Positions 35,598 to 44,890 of a stretch of DNA of 64,000 nt are shown piece after piece. The position numbers and the translations under genes were made by a program. Positions within the stretch are counted from its first letter, which is position 1. Every line of letters begins with the position of its first letter. The DNA comes from Microvirga arsenatis (GTDB lineage: Bacteria; Pseudomonadota; Alphaproteobacteria; Rhizobiales; Beijerinckiaceae): positions 434,001 through 498,000 of the forward strand of contig NZ_JAAAXJ010000001.1 in the NCBI RefSeq assembly GCF_009910705.1, read 5' to 3'. The notes beneath the pieces were generated by a model. The model saw only the letters and a program-made list of their open reading frames with translations. It searched no databases and had not been told where the DNA came from.

Positions 35598-36917
35598 ATG
35601 AGCACCGCCGTCGACATGCCCCGTTTCGTCCGCGCCAAGCAGGTGGAGGCCCTGCCTCCGCCGAACCTGGCGCGCGGTCCCATCGCCTGGATTCGGGAGA
35701 ACCTGTTTTCCGGGCCGTTCAACACCCTGCTGACGCTGGTCGTCCTGTACCTGCTCTATGTCAGCGTGCCCCCGATGGTGAAGTTCCTGTTCATCGACGC
35801 CGTCTGGACCGGCACCGACCGGGCCGCCTGCCGCGCCGACACGGGCGGCAGCGAGAGCGGCGCCTGCTGGGCCTTCATCTGGGACAAGATCAACTATTTC
35901 ATCTACGGCTCCTACACCGTGTCGGAGCGCTGGCGGGTCAACATCTTCTTCGCGCTCCTCGCCATCGGGGTCGTCTGGCTGCTGTGGCTGAGAGCGCCGC
36001 GGCGCGATCTCGGCGCGGTCTACTTCTTCTGGATCTTCCCGACGGCCTCCTACATCCTGCTGACGGGCGGGAACGAGAGCTTCAGCGGCCGCTTCTGGAT
36101 CGGCTTTGCCATCTTGGGCGCGCTGGTGATCTCCCTCTTCGCCTTCGTCGCGGCGGTGCTGAAGGCCTCCATGCGTCCGGCGCTCGTCATCGGCGGCGGA
36201 ATCGTTGCGGTGGTCGGCGTCACGCTCGCCCTGGTCGACATGGATTTCGGCCTCGCGCATGTGCCGACCTCCCTGTGGGGCGGCATTCTCGTCACCCTGC
36301 TGGTCGCGACGGTCGGCATCGTGGTCTCGCTGCCCTTCGGCATCGTGCTCGCCCTCGGACGGCGCTCGAAGCTTCCCATCGTGCGGCTGGCCTCCGTGAT
36401 CTTCATCGAGTTCGTGCGCGGCGTGCCGCTGATCACGGTGCTGATCATGGCCAACACCATGCTGCCGCTCTTCCTGCCCGGCGACATGACCGTCGACCGT
36501 CTGCTGCGGCCGCTCATCGGCACGGCGCTCTTCGCCTCCGCCTACATGGCCGAGGTGGTGCGCGGCGGGCTTCAGGCCATGCCGAAGGGTCAGTACGAAG
36601 GCGCGATGTCGCTCGGCCTGAACTATCCTCAGATGATGTCCCTCATCATCCTGCCGCAGGCGCTGCGGATCGTGATCCCCGGCATCGTCAACACCTTCAT
36701 CGGCCTGTTCAAGGACACGTCGCTGGTGGCCATCGTGGGCATCTTCGATCTCGTGAAGACCATCGAGGCCTCGCGCATCGATCCGAACTGGGCGGCGCCG
36801 ACCATCGGCATGACGGGCTACGTGTTCGCGGCCCTGTTCTACTTCATCTTCTGCTTTGGCATGTCGCGGTATTCGCTCGGGGTCGAGCGGCGTCTTGCGG
36901 CGGGTCAGAAACGGTAA
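35598..36917 (+). CDS. aapM: General L-amino acid ABC transporter permease
   Basis: 439 residues. N-terminal cytoplasmic part (MSTAVDMPRFVRAKQVEALPPP), then many membrane helices, a large loop with two cysteines (ACRADTGGSESGACW), and the BPD_transp_1 domain with the EAA loop (YEGAMSLGLNYPQMMSLIILPQALR). The ATG is preceded by AGGAG and lies 8 bp after the aapQ stop. The same frame is open far upstream inside aapQ, but that part is a shadow. Confidence 0.93.
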   Translation: MSTAVDMPRFVRAKQVEALPPPNLARGPIAWIRENLFSGPFNTLLTLVVLYLLYVSVPPMVKFLFIDAVWTGTDRAACRADTGGSESGACWAFIWDKINYFIYGSYTVSERWRVNIFFALLAIGVVWLLWLRAPRRDLGAVYFFWIFPTASYILLTGGNESFSGRFWIGFAILGALVISLFAFVAAVLKASMRPALVIGGGIVAVVGVTLALVDMDFGLAHVPTSLWGGILVTLLVATVGIVVSLPFGIVLALGRRSKLPIVRLASVIFIEFVRGVPLITVLIMANTMLPLFLPGDMTVDRLLRPLIGTALFASAYMAEVVRGGLQAMPKGQYEGAMSLGLNYPQMMSLIILPQALRIVIPGIVNTFIGLFKDTSLVAIVGIFDLVKTIEASRIDPNWAAPTIGMTGYVFAALFYFIFCFGMSRYSLGVERRLAAGQKR

Positions 36918-36931
36918 CTTAGGCGAGGACC

Positions 36932-37708
<777 letters not shown>

Positions 37709-37721
37709 GCAGGCACGGAGG

Positions 37722-37761
37722 AAAGCAAAAGGCCCCGGGAAGTCTCGGGGCCTTTTGCTTT
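37722..37761 (+). terminator. Strong rho-independent terminator of aapJQMP
   Basis: AAAGCAAAAGGCCCCGGGA pairs over 19 positions (one G-T wobble) with TCTCGGGGCCTTTTGCTTT; loop AG. The A/T-rich outer arms supply the U-tract. Confidence 0.9.
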
Positions 37762-37837
37762 GGGGAAGCACGCTCTCTCCTCCCTGCAGGAAGGGGTGGG
37801 GACGGGGGTGGTTCGCCCGGATGAGCGAGGCCCCTGT

Positions 37838-37923
37838 CCCTCCCCCATCCGGATCGGGCGTTCCCGATCCGGACATTCCTCGTGCTCACGTCGGAAACAT
37901 CCGACGCGAGTGCGGGGAGAGGG
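37838..37923. repeat. Composite paired-hairpin repeat, unit A
   Basis: Outer arms CCCTCCCCC and GGGGAGAGGG enclose two hairpins. Hairpin 1 is TCCGGATCGGG-CGTT-CCCGATCCGGA; hairpin 2 is CGTCGGA-AACA-TCCGACG. The same plan (outer C/G-rich arms, first loop nGTT, second loop related to AACA) recurs in units B and C with different stem sequences. Confidence 0.7.
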
Positions 37924-37970
37924 AGAGGGTGCGGGCAGGTGAGGGCCTGTGCAATGTTCTTACTTTGTTC

Positions 37971-37999
37971 TTGACAGTTCGCCTAAGCTCGGCTATATC
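37971..37999 (+). promoter_or_regulatory. Near-consensus sigma-70 promoter without a downstream gene
   Basis: TTGACA and TATATC are separated by exactly 17 bp. Transcription would begin near 38006. No protein gene follows on this strand for more than 4 kb; the next plus-strand gene is tRNA-Cys. The ATG at 38000 lies upstream of the expected start point and cannot be its start codon. Confidence 0.6.
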
Positions 38000-38005
38000 A
38001 TGGCT

Positions 38006-38200
38006 CATCCTCGTCCGGTGAGGGGCGCGCTCGCGAGGCGTCGCAGATGCGGGACGGGGCGCGGTCCCGCCGCAGGCCTCGCACGCCTGTGGTCGCGGGA
38101 GGCCGATCCTGGCCTGTTCCAGGTCCGCCTGAAAAGAACCGCGCGTGACGGGCAGTCCGGCTCTCACACTCACCACCATCCCCCATCGAGCCGGGCTGCC
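38006..38200 (+). ncRNA. Candidate structured small RNA (end unknown)
   Basis: Inferred from the promoter at 37971. The downstream DNA can form several hairpins: GCGGGAC/GTCCCGC (38049-38070), GGCCTC/GAGGCC (38075-38104) and CCTGG/CCAGG (38109-38122). I could not match it to 6S, SRP, RNase P or tmRNA. No clear T-tract terminator was found, so the 3' end is a guess. Confidence 0.25.
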
Positions 38201-38409
38201 CCAAGCGCCACCCTCGAGCAACCCTGACGGCTCGCAGCACCCGCTGCGGGCCCGAAGGCGCTGGATCTTCGACATTCATCAGCGTCATCCCGGACGGCGT
38301 GAGCCGATCCGGGATCGGGTGCAGGATAGAACGCGTGTTTCCCTCCCCCTTGTGGGGAGGGCCAGGGTGGGGTGCCGGCGCTGAACCGGACCAGCATGGC
38401 GCAGCCATA

Positions 38410-38489
38410 CCTCTCCCCGGATCTCGGGTGTTCCCGAGATCCGTTTCTGGGGCGCAGGTCGGGAACACCCGACCTGCGGCGGGGAGAGG
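38410..38489. repeat. Composite paired-hairpin repeat, unit B
   Basis: Perfect 10-bp outer arms CCTCTCCCCG and CGGGGAGAGG enclose two perfect hairpins: CGGATCTCGGG-TGTT-CCCGAGATCCG and GCAGGTCGGG-AACA-CCCGACCTGC. The loops are complementary, so the unit looks like two inverted copies whose stems have diverged while base pairing was kept. Confidence 0.75.
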
Positions 38490-38633
38490 TCGAGCGAAAG
38501 CGGGGGTGAGGGGGTGAGCGGGTGCCGGAGAGGGCTGTCACCCCTCACCCGGACCTGACGGTCCGACCTCTCCCTCAGGGAGAAGTGAAGGGGCGCCAGA
38601 GCTTCTGAGGTGATCGCTCACACCCCCGCCTTC

Positions 38634-38722
38634 ACCTCCTCCCCAGCGCAAGGCGGGTGTTCCCGACTTGCGGCAGACCAACGACAAGTCTCGGGCAAGC
38701 CCGAGGTTTGTGGGGGAGGAGG
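38634..38722. repeat. Composite paired-hairpin repeat, unit C
   Basis: Outer arms ACCTCCTCCCCA and TGGGGGAGGAGG enclose CGCAAGGCGGG-TGTT-CCCGACTTGCG (one mismatch) and a second hairpin ACAAGTCTCGGG-CAAG-CCCGAGGTTTGT with wobble pairs. Same architecture as units A and B. Confidence 0.7.
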
Positions 38723-38783
38723 GCTTTTGGCGCATCGTCGGACAACTCCCGGGCCGGCGCGGGAGGGCTGCCATCCGCGCATG

Positions 38784-38856
38784 AAAAAGCCCAGGCTCCG
38801 CGGCGAGCGGGCGGGATGCCTTCGCATCTCCTGCCGCGCCGGCTACAGGCCTGGGC
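38784..38856 (-). terminator. Terminator-like structure downstream of sseA
   Basis: On the minus strand GCCCAGGC pairs with GCCTGGGC across a GC-rich interior and is followed by TTTTTC, ~60 bp past the sulfurtransferase stop. The long interior lowers confidence. Confidence 0.4.
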
Positions 38857-38915
38857 CGATCCGGGTCCGGACGGGCGCCTGCATCGTCAGGCAAGTGCAG
38901 GAACGGCCGGGTCGG

Positions 38916-39770
38916 TTAACTCTTCTTCGCCGGTCCCGTCGCGACCGGCAGGTCTTCCCTTGCCCCCCATTCGGCCCAGGCACCATCGTAGATCGCCTTG
39001 ATCGGGCGTCCGGCGACCTCGAAGGCGACGCCGAGGATGGCGGCGGAGACGCCGGAACCGCAGCTCGTGATCACCGGCTGATCGGGATCGATCCCGGCCT
39101 CGGCAATGGCCTTCCCGAGTTCCTGCCTGTCCTTCAGGCGGCCGTTCTCGACGATCCTGTCGAAGGGGAGGTTGAGGCTTCCGGGGATGTGCCCCATGCG
39201 AAGGCCGGGGCGCGGCTCGGGCGCGTCGCCCCTGAAGCGGTCGGCCGGCCGGGCATCGACCACCTGAGCCGCCTTCGATTGCAGCGCCTCCTGCACGGCG
39301 GAGGCATCCGCAACCAGGGCGGGGTTGAAGGCGGGCGTGAAGGTGCGGGGCGTGCGCGGCTTCTCCGGGCCGGTCTCGATGGGGCGGCCCTCCGCCTTCC
39401 AGGCCGGAAAGCCGCCGTCGAGGAGAAAGACCCGGCTTGCGCCGAAGACCTGGAAGGTCCAGCGCACCCGCGGCGCCGCAAAGAGGCCGGCGCCGTCATA
39501 GACCACGATGGTCATGGTCTCGCTGATCCCCATGGCTCCGGCCACCCTCGCGAATTCCTCCGGCGAGGGCAGCATGTGGGGGAGGGGCGAGGATGTGTCC
39601 TTCACCGCGTCGATGTCGAAGCGCACGGCGCCCGGGATATGTCCTGCGAGATACTCCGCCTGCGGGTCGCGATTGAGCGTGGGCAGGTACCAGGAGCCGT
39701 CGACGACCGCGAGATCGGGATCGTTCAGGTGCTCCTGCAGCCAGGCGGTGGTGACGAAGGGCTGGGTCAT
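38916..39770 (-). CDS. sseA: 3-mercaptopyruvate/thiosulfate sulfurtransferase
   Basis: 284 residues with two rhodanese domains. The first is inactive and structural; the second carries the persulfide cysteine Cys237 in the loop CGSGVS, the 3-mercaptopyruvate type. The linker contains VDARPADRFRGDAPEPRPGLRMGHIPGS. It moves sulfur from mercaptopyruvate or thiosulfate to thiol acceptors. The ATG has GAGGAG 6 nt upstream and lies 17 bp after alaX on the same strand. Confidence 0.9.
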   Translation of the reverse strand: MTQPFVTTAWLQEHLNDPDLAVVDGSWYLPTLNRDPQAEYLAGHIPGAVRFDIDAVKDTSSPLPHMLPSPEEFARVAGAMGISETMTIVVYDGAGLFAAPRVRWTFQVFGASRVFLLDGGFPAWKAEGRPIETGPEKPRTPRTFTPAFNPALVADASAVQEALQSKAAQVVDARPADRFRGDAPEPRPGLRMGHIPGSLNLPFDRIVENGRLKDRQELGKAIAEAGIDPDQPVITSCGSGVSAAILGVAFEVAGRPIKAIYDGAWAEWGAREDLPVATGPAKKS

Positions 39771-39787
39771 GGATCGCTCCTCGGAAC

Positions 39788-40510
39788 TCAGTCGGCGAGG
39801 GACAGGCGAACGCGGCGGTTCTGCTTGCCCTTCTTCTCGATGTCGGTGACCACGACCGCGCCGATCTCCGTCGTGCGCCGCACATGGGTGCCGCCGCAAG
39901 GCTGGAGGTCGATCCCGTCGATCTCGACGAGGCGCACGCGCCCCGAACCGCGCGGAGGTTTGACCGACATGGTCTTCACCAGCCCCGGATTGGCATCGAG
40001 TTCCTCATCGGTGATCCAGCGCTCGGTCACCGGCGCATCGCGAGCAATCAGCGCATTCAGCCTTTCCGTGATCTCCGCCTTGTCGAGGCCGGCATCGGGG
40101 ATGTCGAAGTCGAGCCGCCCGTCGCCATCGCCGATGGAGCCGCCGGTGACGGGATAGGGCAGCACGACGCTCAGCAGGTGAAGCGCGGTGTGAACCCGCA
40201 TGCGTTTGAAACGCCTCCCCCAGTCGAGCTGCAGCTCGACGCTCTCGCCTTCGGAGAGGCGCGATGCCGCTTCGGGCCCGACAAGATGCTGCACCTGGCT
40301 CCGGTCCGGCCCGTAGACAGTGTTCGCGACCGCGATGCGCTCCCCATCGGCCCGAACGATCTCGCCGACATCGCCCGGCTGTCCGCCGCCCTGGGCGTAG
40401 AACACCGTTCGGTCGAGGACGATGCCGCCCTCCGGCACGATCCCTGTGATCGTCGCACGGCAGGAGGTGGCATAGGCATCGTCGCGGAAGAGAAGCGTCG
40501 TGGCGGTCAT
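39788..40510 (-). CDS. alaX: Alanyl-tRNA editing protein
   Basis: 240 residues, a free-standing editing domain of alanyl-tRNA synthetase. The zinc site is H107-x3-H111 (HTALH) and C205-x3-H209 (CGGTH); the N-terminal FYAQGGGQPGD is the synthetase-like motif of the AlaX-II type. It hydrolyses Ser or Gly mischarged on tRNA-Ala. Middle gene of the phr-alaX-sseA run on the minus strand. Confidence 0.9.
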   Translation of the reverse strand: MTATTLLFRDDAYATSCRATITGIVPEGGIVLDRTVFYAQGGGQPGDVGEIVRADGERIAVANTVYGPDRSQVQHLVGPEAASRLSEGESVELQLDWGRRFKRMRVHTALHLLSVVLPYPVTGGSIGDGDGRLDFDIPDAGLDKAEITERLNALIARDAPVTERWITDEELDANPGLVKTMSVKPPRGSGRVRLVEIDGIDLQPCGGTHVRRTTEIGAVVVTDIEKKGKQNRRVRLSLAD

Positions 40511-40550
40511 TCAGAGTTCCAACGTCTTGCGGGGCAGGGCGCCCTCGAGG

Positions 40551-42044
40551 TCACGAAAGCGATGCTGACGGCATGCGGCTTTCCGGGTCAAGCCTGCGCA
40601 GGCTGCGGAACGCGTCGAGAGCGCGCTCCCGCGCCGGGCCGTGCGGAACCAGGGGCTCGGGATAGGTCTCGCCGAGCCTGATCCCCGCCTGCCGGAGCAT
40701 GGCGGGCGGCGCCTCCCAGGGCTTATGGATGAAGGCGGGCGGCAGTCCTGCCAGTTCGGGCACGTAAGCCCGGATGTAGTCGCCGCCGGGGTCGAACTTC
40801 TCGCCCTGCACGACCGGGTTGAAGATGCGGTGGAACGGTGCCGAGTCGGGCCCCGAGCCCGCGATCCATTGCCAGCTGAAGGCGTTGTTGGCGGCATCCG
40901 CATCGACGAGCGTGTCCCAGAACCAGGCCTCGCCCCGCCGCCAGTCGGCGAGCAGGTGTTTGACCAGGAAGGAACCGGCGATCATGCGCACGCGGTTGTG
41001 CATCCAGCCGGTCTGCCAGAGCTGGCGCATGCCGGCATCGACGATGGGATAGCCGGTGAGGCCCTTCTGCCAGGCTCGAAGGGCCTGGCGGTCCTCGATC
41101 CAGGGGAAGGCCTCGAACCGGCTGCTGTGCGGGCGCTCGGGCAGGTGAGGATGGTCGTGCAGCAGCTGGTGGGTGAAGTCCCGCCAGGCGATCTCGCTGA
41201 GATACTTCTTCGCATCCTGCTCCAGGCTCGGATCGCGGGCCGCTGCGCCCAGGACAGCGTGCCAGACCTGACGGGGGCTGACCTCGCCGAACCGGAGATG
41301 GGGCGACAGGCGCGAAGTCCCCTCCAGATGCGGCCGGTCGCGCCGCTCCGCATAACCCTTCAGCCCCTCGTCGAGAAAACGGGCGAGCCGCTCCCGGGCG
41401 GCGGGCTCTCCCCGCCGCCATGCCTTCCGGAGACCGACGGCCCAATCGGGAAACGCGGGTTCAAGGCTCAGGTCCGGGAGGGCGACCGCCTCGGCCAGAA
41501 GTGAGGCGGGCCAGGCCCCGCCCGCAAGCCGCTCGGGCGAGGGGAGCGGCGGCGCGGCCGGACGGGCGAATGCTGCGCGCAGGTAGGGCGTGAAGACCTG
41601 GAAAGGCTTGCCGGCCCGATTCACGATCTCCCAGGGCTCGTGCACGAGCCGGCCGTTGAAGCTTTGCGCCTTGATCCCGCGTGCTGCCAAGCGCTGCTTG
41701 AGAGTACGGTCGATCGCAATCTCGGCGGCGCCGTAGCGGCGGTTCCAGTAGATGGCCGAGGCGCCGGTGCCGGCGACGATCCTCTCCACCACGGAGGTTG
41801 CAGGGCCCCGGAACAGGACGAGGCTCGAGCCCAGGCGCTGCAAAGCCTCGTTGAGGGCTTCCAGCGATCCGTGAAGCCACCAGCGCGCCGCTCCGCCGAG
41901 CGGGCGGACCCCTTCGGAAGCTTCATCGAACACGTAGAAGCATAGAACCCGCGACCCGCTCGCCGCAGCAGCCGAAAGGGCGGGATTGTCGCCGACGCGG
42001 TGATCGTCGCGGAACCAGACCAGAACGGGGGAATCGGTGCTCAT
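40551..42044 (-). CDS. phrB: Deoxyribodipyrimidine photo-lyase
   Basis: 497 residues. N-terminal Rossmann antenna domain (VLVWFRDDHRVGDNPALSAA) and C-terminal FAD domain with GYPIVDAGMRQLWQTGWMHN, RVRMIAGSFLVKHLL and DADAANNAFSWQWIAGSG. It uses blue light and FADH- to split cyclobutane pyrimidine dimers. The start is the ATG of MSTDSPVLVW; a further 20 codons upstream are open but contain no domain. It lies 40 bp before alaX, suggesting a joint transcript. Confidence 0.92.
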   Translation of the reverse strand: MSTDSPVLVWFRDDHRVGDNPALSAAAASGSRVLCFYVFDEASEGVRPLGGAARWWLHGSLEALNEALQRLGSSLVLFRGPATSVVERIVAGTGASAIYWNRRYGAAEIAIDRTLKQRLAARGIKAQSFNGRLVHEPWEIVNRAGKPFQVFTPYLRAAFARPAAPPLPSPERLAGGAWPASLLAEAVALPDLSLEPAFPDWAVGLRKAWRRGEPAARERLARFLDEGLKGYAERRDRPHLEGTSRLSPHLRFGEVSPRQVWHAVLGAAARDPSLEQDAKKYLSEIAWRDFTHQLLHDHPHLPERPHSSRFEAFPWIEDRQALRAWQKGLTGYPIVDAGMRQLWQTGWMHNRVRMIAGSFLVKHLLADWRRGEAWFWDTLVDADAANNAFSWQWIAGSGPDSAPFHRIFNPVVQGEKFDPGGDYIRAYVPELAGLPPAFIHKPWEAPPAMLRQAGIRLGETYPEPLVPHGPARERALDAFRSLRRLDPESRMPSASLS

Positions 42045-42125
42045 GGAGGCACCATACAGCCGCGCTCGATGGAAGCGACACGCTTCCTCGTTCGCACCGA
42101 TCACTTTCGCTGGAAGAGGGGAGGT

Positions 42126-42200
42126 TGGCTCCGGCGGTAGGATTCGAACCTACGACCAACGGATTAACAGTCCGCTGCGCTACCGCTGCGCCACGCCGGA
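42126..42200 (-). tRNA. tRNA-Asn (GTT)
   Basis: Acceptor TCCGGCG pairs with CGCCGGA; anticodon loop CTGTTAA contains GTT; T-loop GTTCGAATCC is intact; discriminator G and CCA are encoded. 75 nt in total. Confidence 0.95.
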
Positions 42201-42411
42201 ATAAGCCCAACCTGTCGAAGAAGCCGAATTTTCAAGCTTCTCGAACGCCGAGACGTCTTCGAAGACCGTGCCCCGGCGAGGTGGGAGGCATATAGCATGC
42301 GTTTCGGGCGTTGCAACCCCCTTCTTGGCGCAGGGGCCTGAAAAGGGGATGTTGCTCTTTGAGGGGATGGTTGCTATGGAGCAGCCGTCGCGTTCGCGGC
42401 ACGCCCCGGAT

Positions 42412-42485
42412 GGCCTCGTGGCGGAGTGGTTACGCAGAGGACTGCAAATCCTTGCACCCCGGTTCGATTCCGGGCGAGGCCTCCA
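42412..42485 (+). tRNA. tRNA-Cys (GCA)
   Basis: Acceptor GGCCTCG pairs with CGAGGCC; anticodon loop CTGCAAA contains GCA; T-loop GTTCGATTCC is intact; discriminator T and CCA are encoded. 74 nt; ends 22 bp before the methyltransferase start. Confidence 0.95.
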
Positions 42486-42507
42486 ACAATTTCTGAAGGC
42501 ACTGTCG

Positions 42508-43170
42508 ATGGTCGATTTCGCTCAAGCGCGCCGTATCATGGTCGATGGCCAGCTGCGCACTTTCGATGTGAACGACATTCCTCTCCTGGATGCGATGGAC
42601 AGCGTGCCCCGCGAGCTTTTCGCGCTCCCGGGCCGTGAGGAGCTGGCCTATATCGATCAGGACATTCTCGTCAGCAACGGTGCCGAGCGCCGCTACATGC
42701 TCTCGCCGATGATCCTGGGTCGCCTGATCCAGGCACTCGCGATCGAGCCGGGCGAGCGGGTTCTCGATGTCGCCTGCGGTCGCGGATATGCTGCGGCGGT
42801 GTTCCACAAGCTTGGCGCTCAGGTCACGGCACTGGAAGCCGACGAGGCGCTGGCTTCCGCCGCCGTGCAGAGCCTGAAGGCGGCCGGTGCGGGCAGCGTC
42901 ACGGTTGTTGCCGGTTCGCTCGATCAGGGCTACGCCGCCAACGCTCCCTATGATGCCATTCTCGTCAACGGATCCGTCGAGGTTCGCCCGGATGCGCTTC
43001 TCCAGCAGCTCGCCGAGGGCGGGCGTCTGGTCTGCGTGAAGGGTCGCGGCCGGGCTGCCCGTGCGACGCTCTATGTCCGTTCGGGCGATGCTTTCGGCGA
43101 ACGCAGCCTGTTCGAAGCGGCCGCTCCGCTGCTGGCCCCCTTCGTGCAGCCGCCGGGCTTCACTTTCTAA
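42508..43170 (+). CDS. pcm: Protein-L-isoaspartate O-methyltransferase-like protein
   Basis: 220 residues. Opens MVDFAQARRIMVDGQLRTFDV and has the SAM-binding motif ERVLDVACGRGYAAAVFHKLG with post-motif LEADEALASAA. Alphaproteobacterial members of this group next to tolC are annotated as Pcm/protein-L-isoaspartate methyltransferase; whether it repairs isoaspartyl residues has not been shown from sequence. GAAGG lies 8 nt upstream of the ATG. tolC follows on the same strand after ~190 bp. Confidence 0.85.
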   Translation: MVDFAQARRIMVDGQLRTFDVNDIPLLDAMDSVPRELFALPGREELAYIDQDILVSNGAERRYMLSPMILGRLIQALAIEPGERVLDVACGRGYAAAVFHKLGAQVTALEADEALASAAVQSLKAAGAGSVTVVAGSLDQGYAANAPYDAILVNGSVEVRPDALLQQLAEGGRLVCVKGRGRAARATLYVRSGDAFGERSLFEAAAPLLAPFVQPPGFTF

Positions 43171-43361
43171 TCCGTTCTGATTCTTTGGCTTCCTGAACTC
43201 GCGGTGTCGCTTTTTTGCGCCACCCCCGACCTAAAATTCGATTGCCGGCAGCCCGTTGTTGCCGACTCGGCTTCCATGGGTATTGTTGCGCTTTGAGTCG
43301 CTAGGATTTCGAAAACGGCGTCGATTGCGGGAACTCGCTCTTGGACGCTAGGCAGGTGCGC

Positions 43362-44771
43362 GTGAACCAGAAGTCTCCCAAGAAGACATATCGCTTGCTT
43401 TTCGGGGCCATGACCTCCCTGGTCGTGCTGACGGCTGCCGGTGCGGTGTCTGCCGAGACGCTCGAAAGCGCCCTGGCGCGGGCTTACGGCAACAATCCCC
43501 AGCTCAACGCCCAGCGGGCAGGCGTCCGCGTGGCGGACGAGGACGTGGCTCAGGCAAAGTCCGGTTACCGGCCGCGGATCAATGCAACGGCCGATGTCGG
43601 GCGGAACTGGACGGAGGCCGAGAGCCCCGCATCCCGTTTCTCTCGGAATACGACAAGCAGGAGCGCTCTGACCCCGCGCGGCTTCGGCGTGGAGATCAAC
43701 CAGCCCATCTTCGACGGATTTCAGACCAGCAACCGCGTTCGCGCCGCCGAGTCCAATGTCCTCGGCTCCCGCGAAACCTTGAACAACACCGAACAGACGG
43801 TGCTGCTCGATGCGGCGACGGCCTATATGGACGTGCTGCAGGATACGGCCGTTCTCGATCTGCAGCGCAACAACGTCGAGGTCATCGACGAGCAGCTGCG
43901 CCAGACCCGCGACCGCTTCAATGTCGGCGAGGTCACCCGGACCGACGTCGCCCAGGCGGAGGCCCGCCTCGCAGCGGCCCAGTCCGATGCGAGCCAGGCC
44001 GAGGCGACCCTGCGGGCCAGCATCGCCCAGTACCGCCAGATCGTCGGGGTGGAGCCGTCCCAGCTCGCTCCGGGCCGTCCGCTGGACCGGCTGACCCCCC
44101 GCAGCCTCGATGCGGCGGTGAAGATCGCCCTCAGCGAGCACCCGGCCATCAAGGCGCGTCAGCACGCGGTCGACGTGGCCGAGCTTCAGGTCAAGATCCA
44201 GCAGGGCGCGCTGGCGCCCCAGCTCGGCGTCGCCGGCTCCGTCGATCAGCGCTACGACCGGCAGACTGAGGGCGATGCTTCCCTCTCGGCCTCCGTTGTC
44301 GCACGCCTGACCGTGCCGATCTACGAGGGCGGGCAGGCCTATGCGGCCACCCGACAGGCGAAGGAAACCGTCGCCCAGCGCCGGCTCGAGGCCGACGCCA
44401 CCCGCGATCAGGTTCGCGCTGCCGTCATGTCGTCCTGGGGCAGCCTCGAGGCGGCTCGCGCTCAGATCCAGGCGGCTCAGGCCCAGATCGATGCGGCGGA
44501 AACGGCGCTCAGCGGCGTGCGCGAGGAGGCCCGGGTCGGCCAGCGCACCACGCTCGATGTGCTCAACGCGCAGCAGGAGCTCCTCGACGCGCGCGTCAAT
44601 CTGATCCGGGCACAGCGGGCACGGGTAGTGGCGTCCTATAACCTCGTCAGCGCCATGGGACGTTTGAACTCCCGCGCTCTGGGGCTGAAGGTCAATCACT
44701 ACAGCCCGAAGATCCATTACGATCAGGTTAAGGATCTTTGGATCGGGACATCGACGCCTGACGGTCGTTGA
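43362..44771 (+). CDS. tolC: TolC-family outer membrane efflux protein
   Basis: 469 residues. A signal peptide (AMTSLVVLTAAGAVSA) precedes ETLESALARAYGNNPQLNAQRAG, and the protein then shows two related halves (OEP repeats) with long helices such as LDAATAYMDVLQD and VRAAVMSSWGSLEAARAQIQAAQAQI. The trimer forms an outer-membrane channel for type I secretion and drug efflux; it could serve export of the RTX protein in this window. The start is one of two nearby GTG codons; the second has GCAGG five nt upstream. Confidence 0.9.
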   Translation: MNQKSPKKTYRLLFGAMTSLVVLTAAGAVSAETLESALARAYGNNPQLNAQRAGVRVADEDVAQAKSGYRPRINATADVGRNWTEAESPASRFSRNTTSRSALTPRGFGVEINQPIFDGFQTSNRVRAAESNVLGSRETLNNTEQTVLLDAATAYMDVLQDTAVLDLQRNNVEVIDEQLRQTRDRFNVGEVTRTDVAQAEARLAAAQSDASQAEATLRASIAQYRQIVGVEPSQLAPGRPLDRLTPRSLDAAVKIALSEHPAIKARQHAVDVAELQVKIQQGALAPQLGVAGSVDQRYDRQTEGDASLSASVVARLTVPIYEGGQAYAATRQAKETVAQRRLEADATRDQVRAAVMSSWGSLEAARAQIQAAQAQIDAAETALSGVREEARVGQRTTLDVLNAQQELLDARVNLIRAQRARVVASYNLVSAMGRLNSRALGLKVNHYSPKIHYDQVKDLWIGTSTPDGR

Positions 44772-44780
44772 TAAGTTTCC

Positions 44781-44819
44781 GGGCCGGAGCTTTTTAGTTC
44801 CGGCCCTGCTTGTTTTCTT
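44781..44819 (+). terminator. Rho-independent terminator of tolC
   Basis: GGGCCGGA and TCCGGCCC pair around a T-rich loop, followed by TGCTTGTTTTCTT. Confidence 0.8.
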
Positions 44820-44890
44820 GGGTCTTGAGTCAAATACTTAACGAACATTCATGAGAATGTGATTCTTGCGTAGTTTTCATTGGTGCGGCT

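Larger units (their letters stand above)
37762..38783. other. Gene-free region rich in hairpin repeats
   Basis: About one kilobase without a recognisable protein gene. It contains three composite paired-hairpin units, two isolated hairpins (ATCCCGGACGGC-GTGA-GCCG at 38287-38315 and CCCTCCCC-CTTGT-GGGGAGGG at 38341-38361) and one strong promoter; these are listed separately. Short frames here change frame across the palindromes and have no family motif. Confidence 0.6.

Noticed and set aside
38000-38224. Arg-rich possible leader peptide starting at the ATG after the orphan promoter
   Set aside because: The ATG lies before the expected transcription start and has no ribosome site; no biosynthetic gene follows that it could control.
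37762-38783. CRISPR array or tandem repeats
   Set aside because: The repeats are palindromic, irregularly spaced and differ in stem sequence; there are no direct repeats with uniform spacers and no cas genes.
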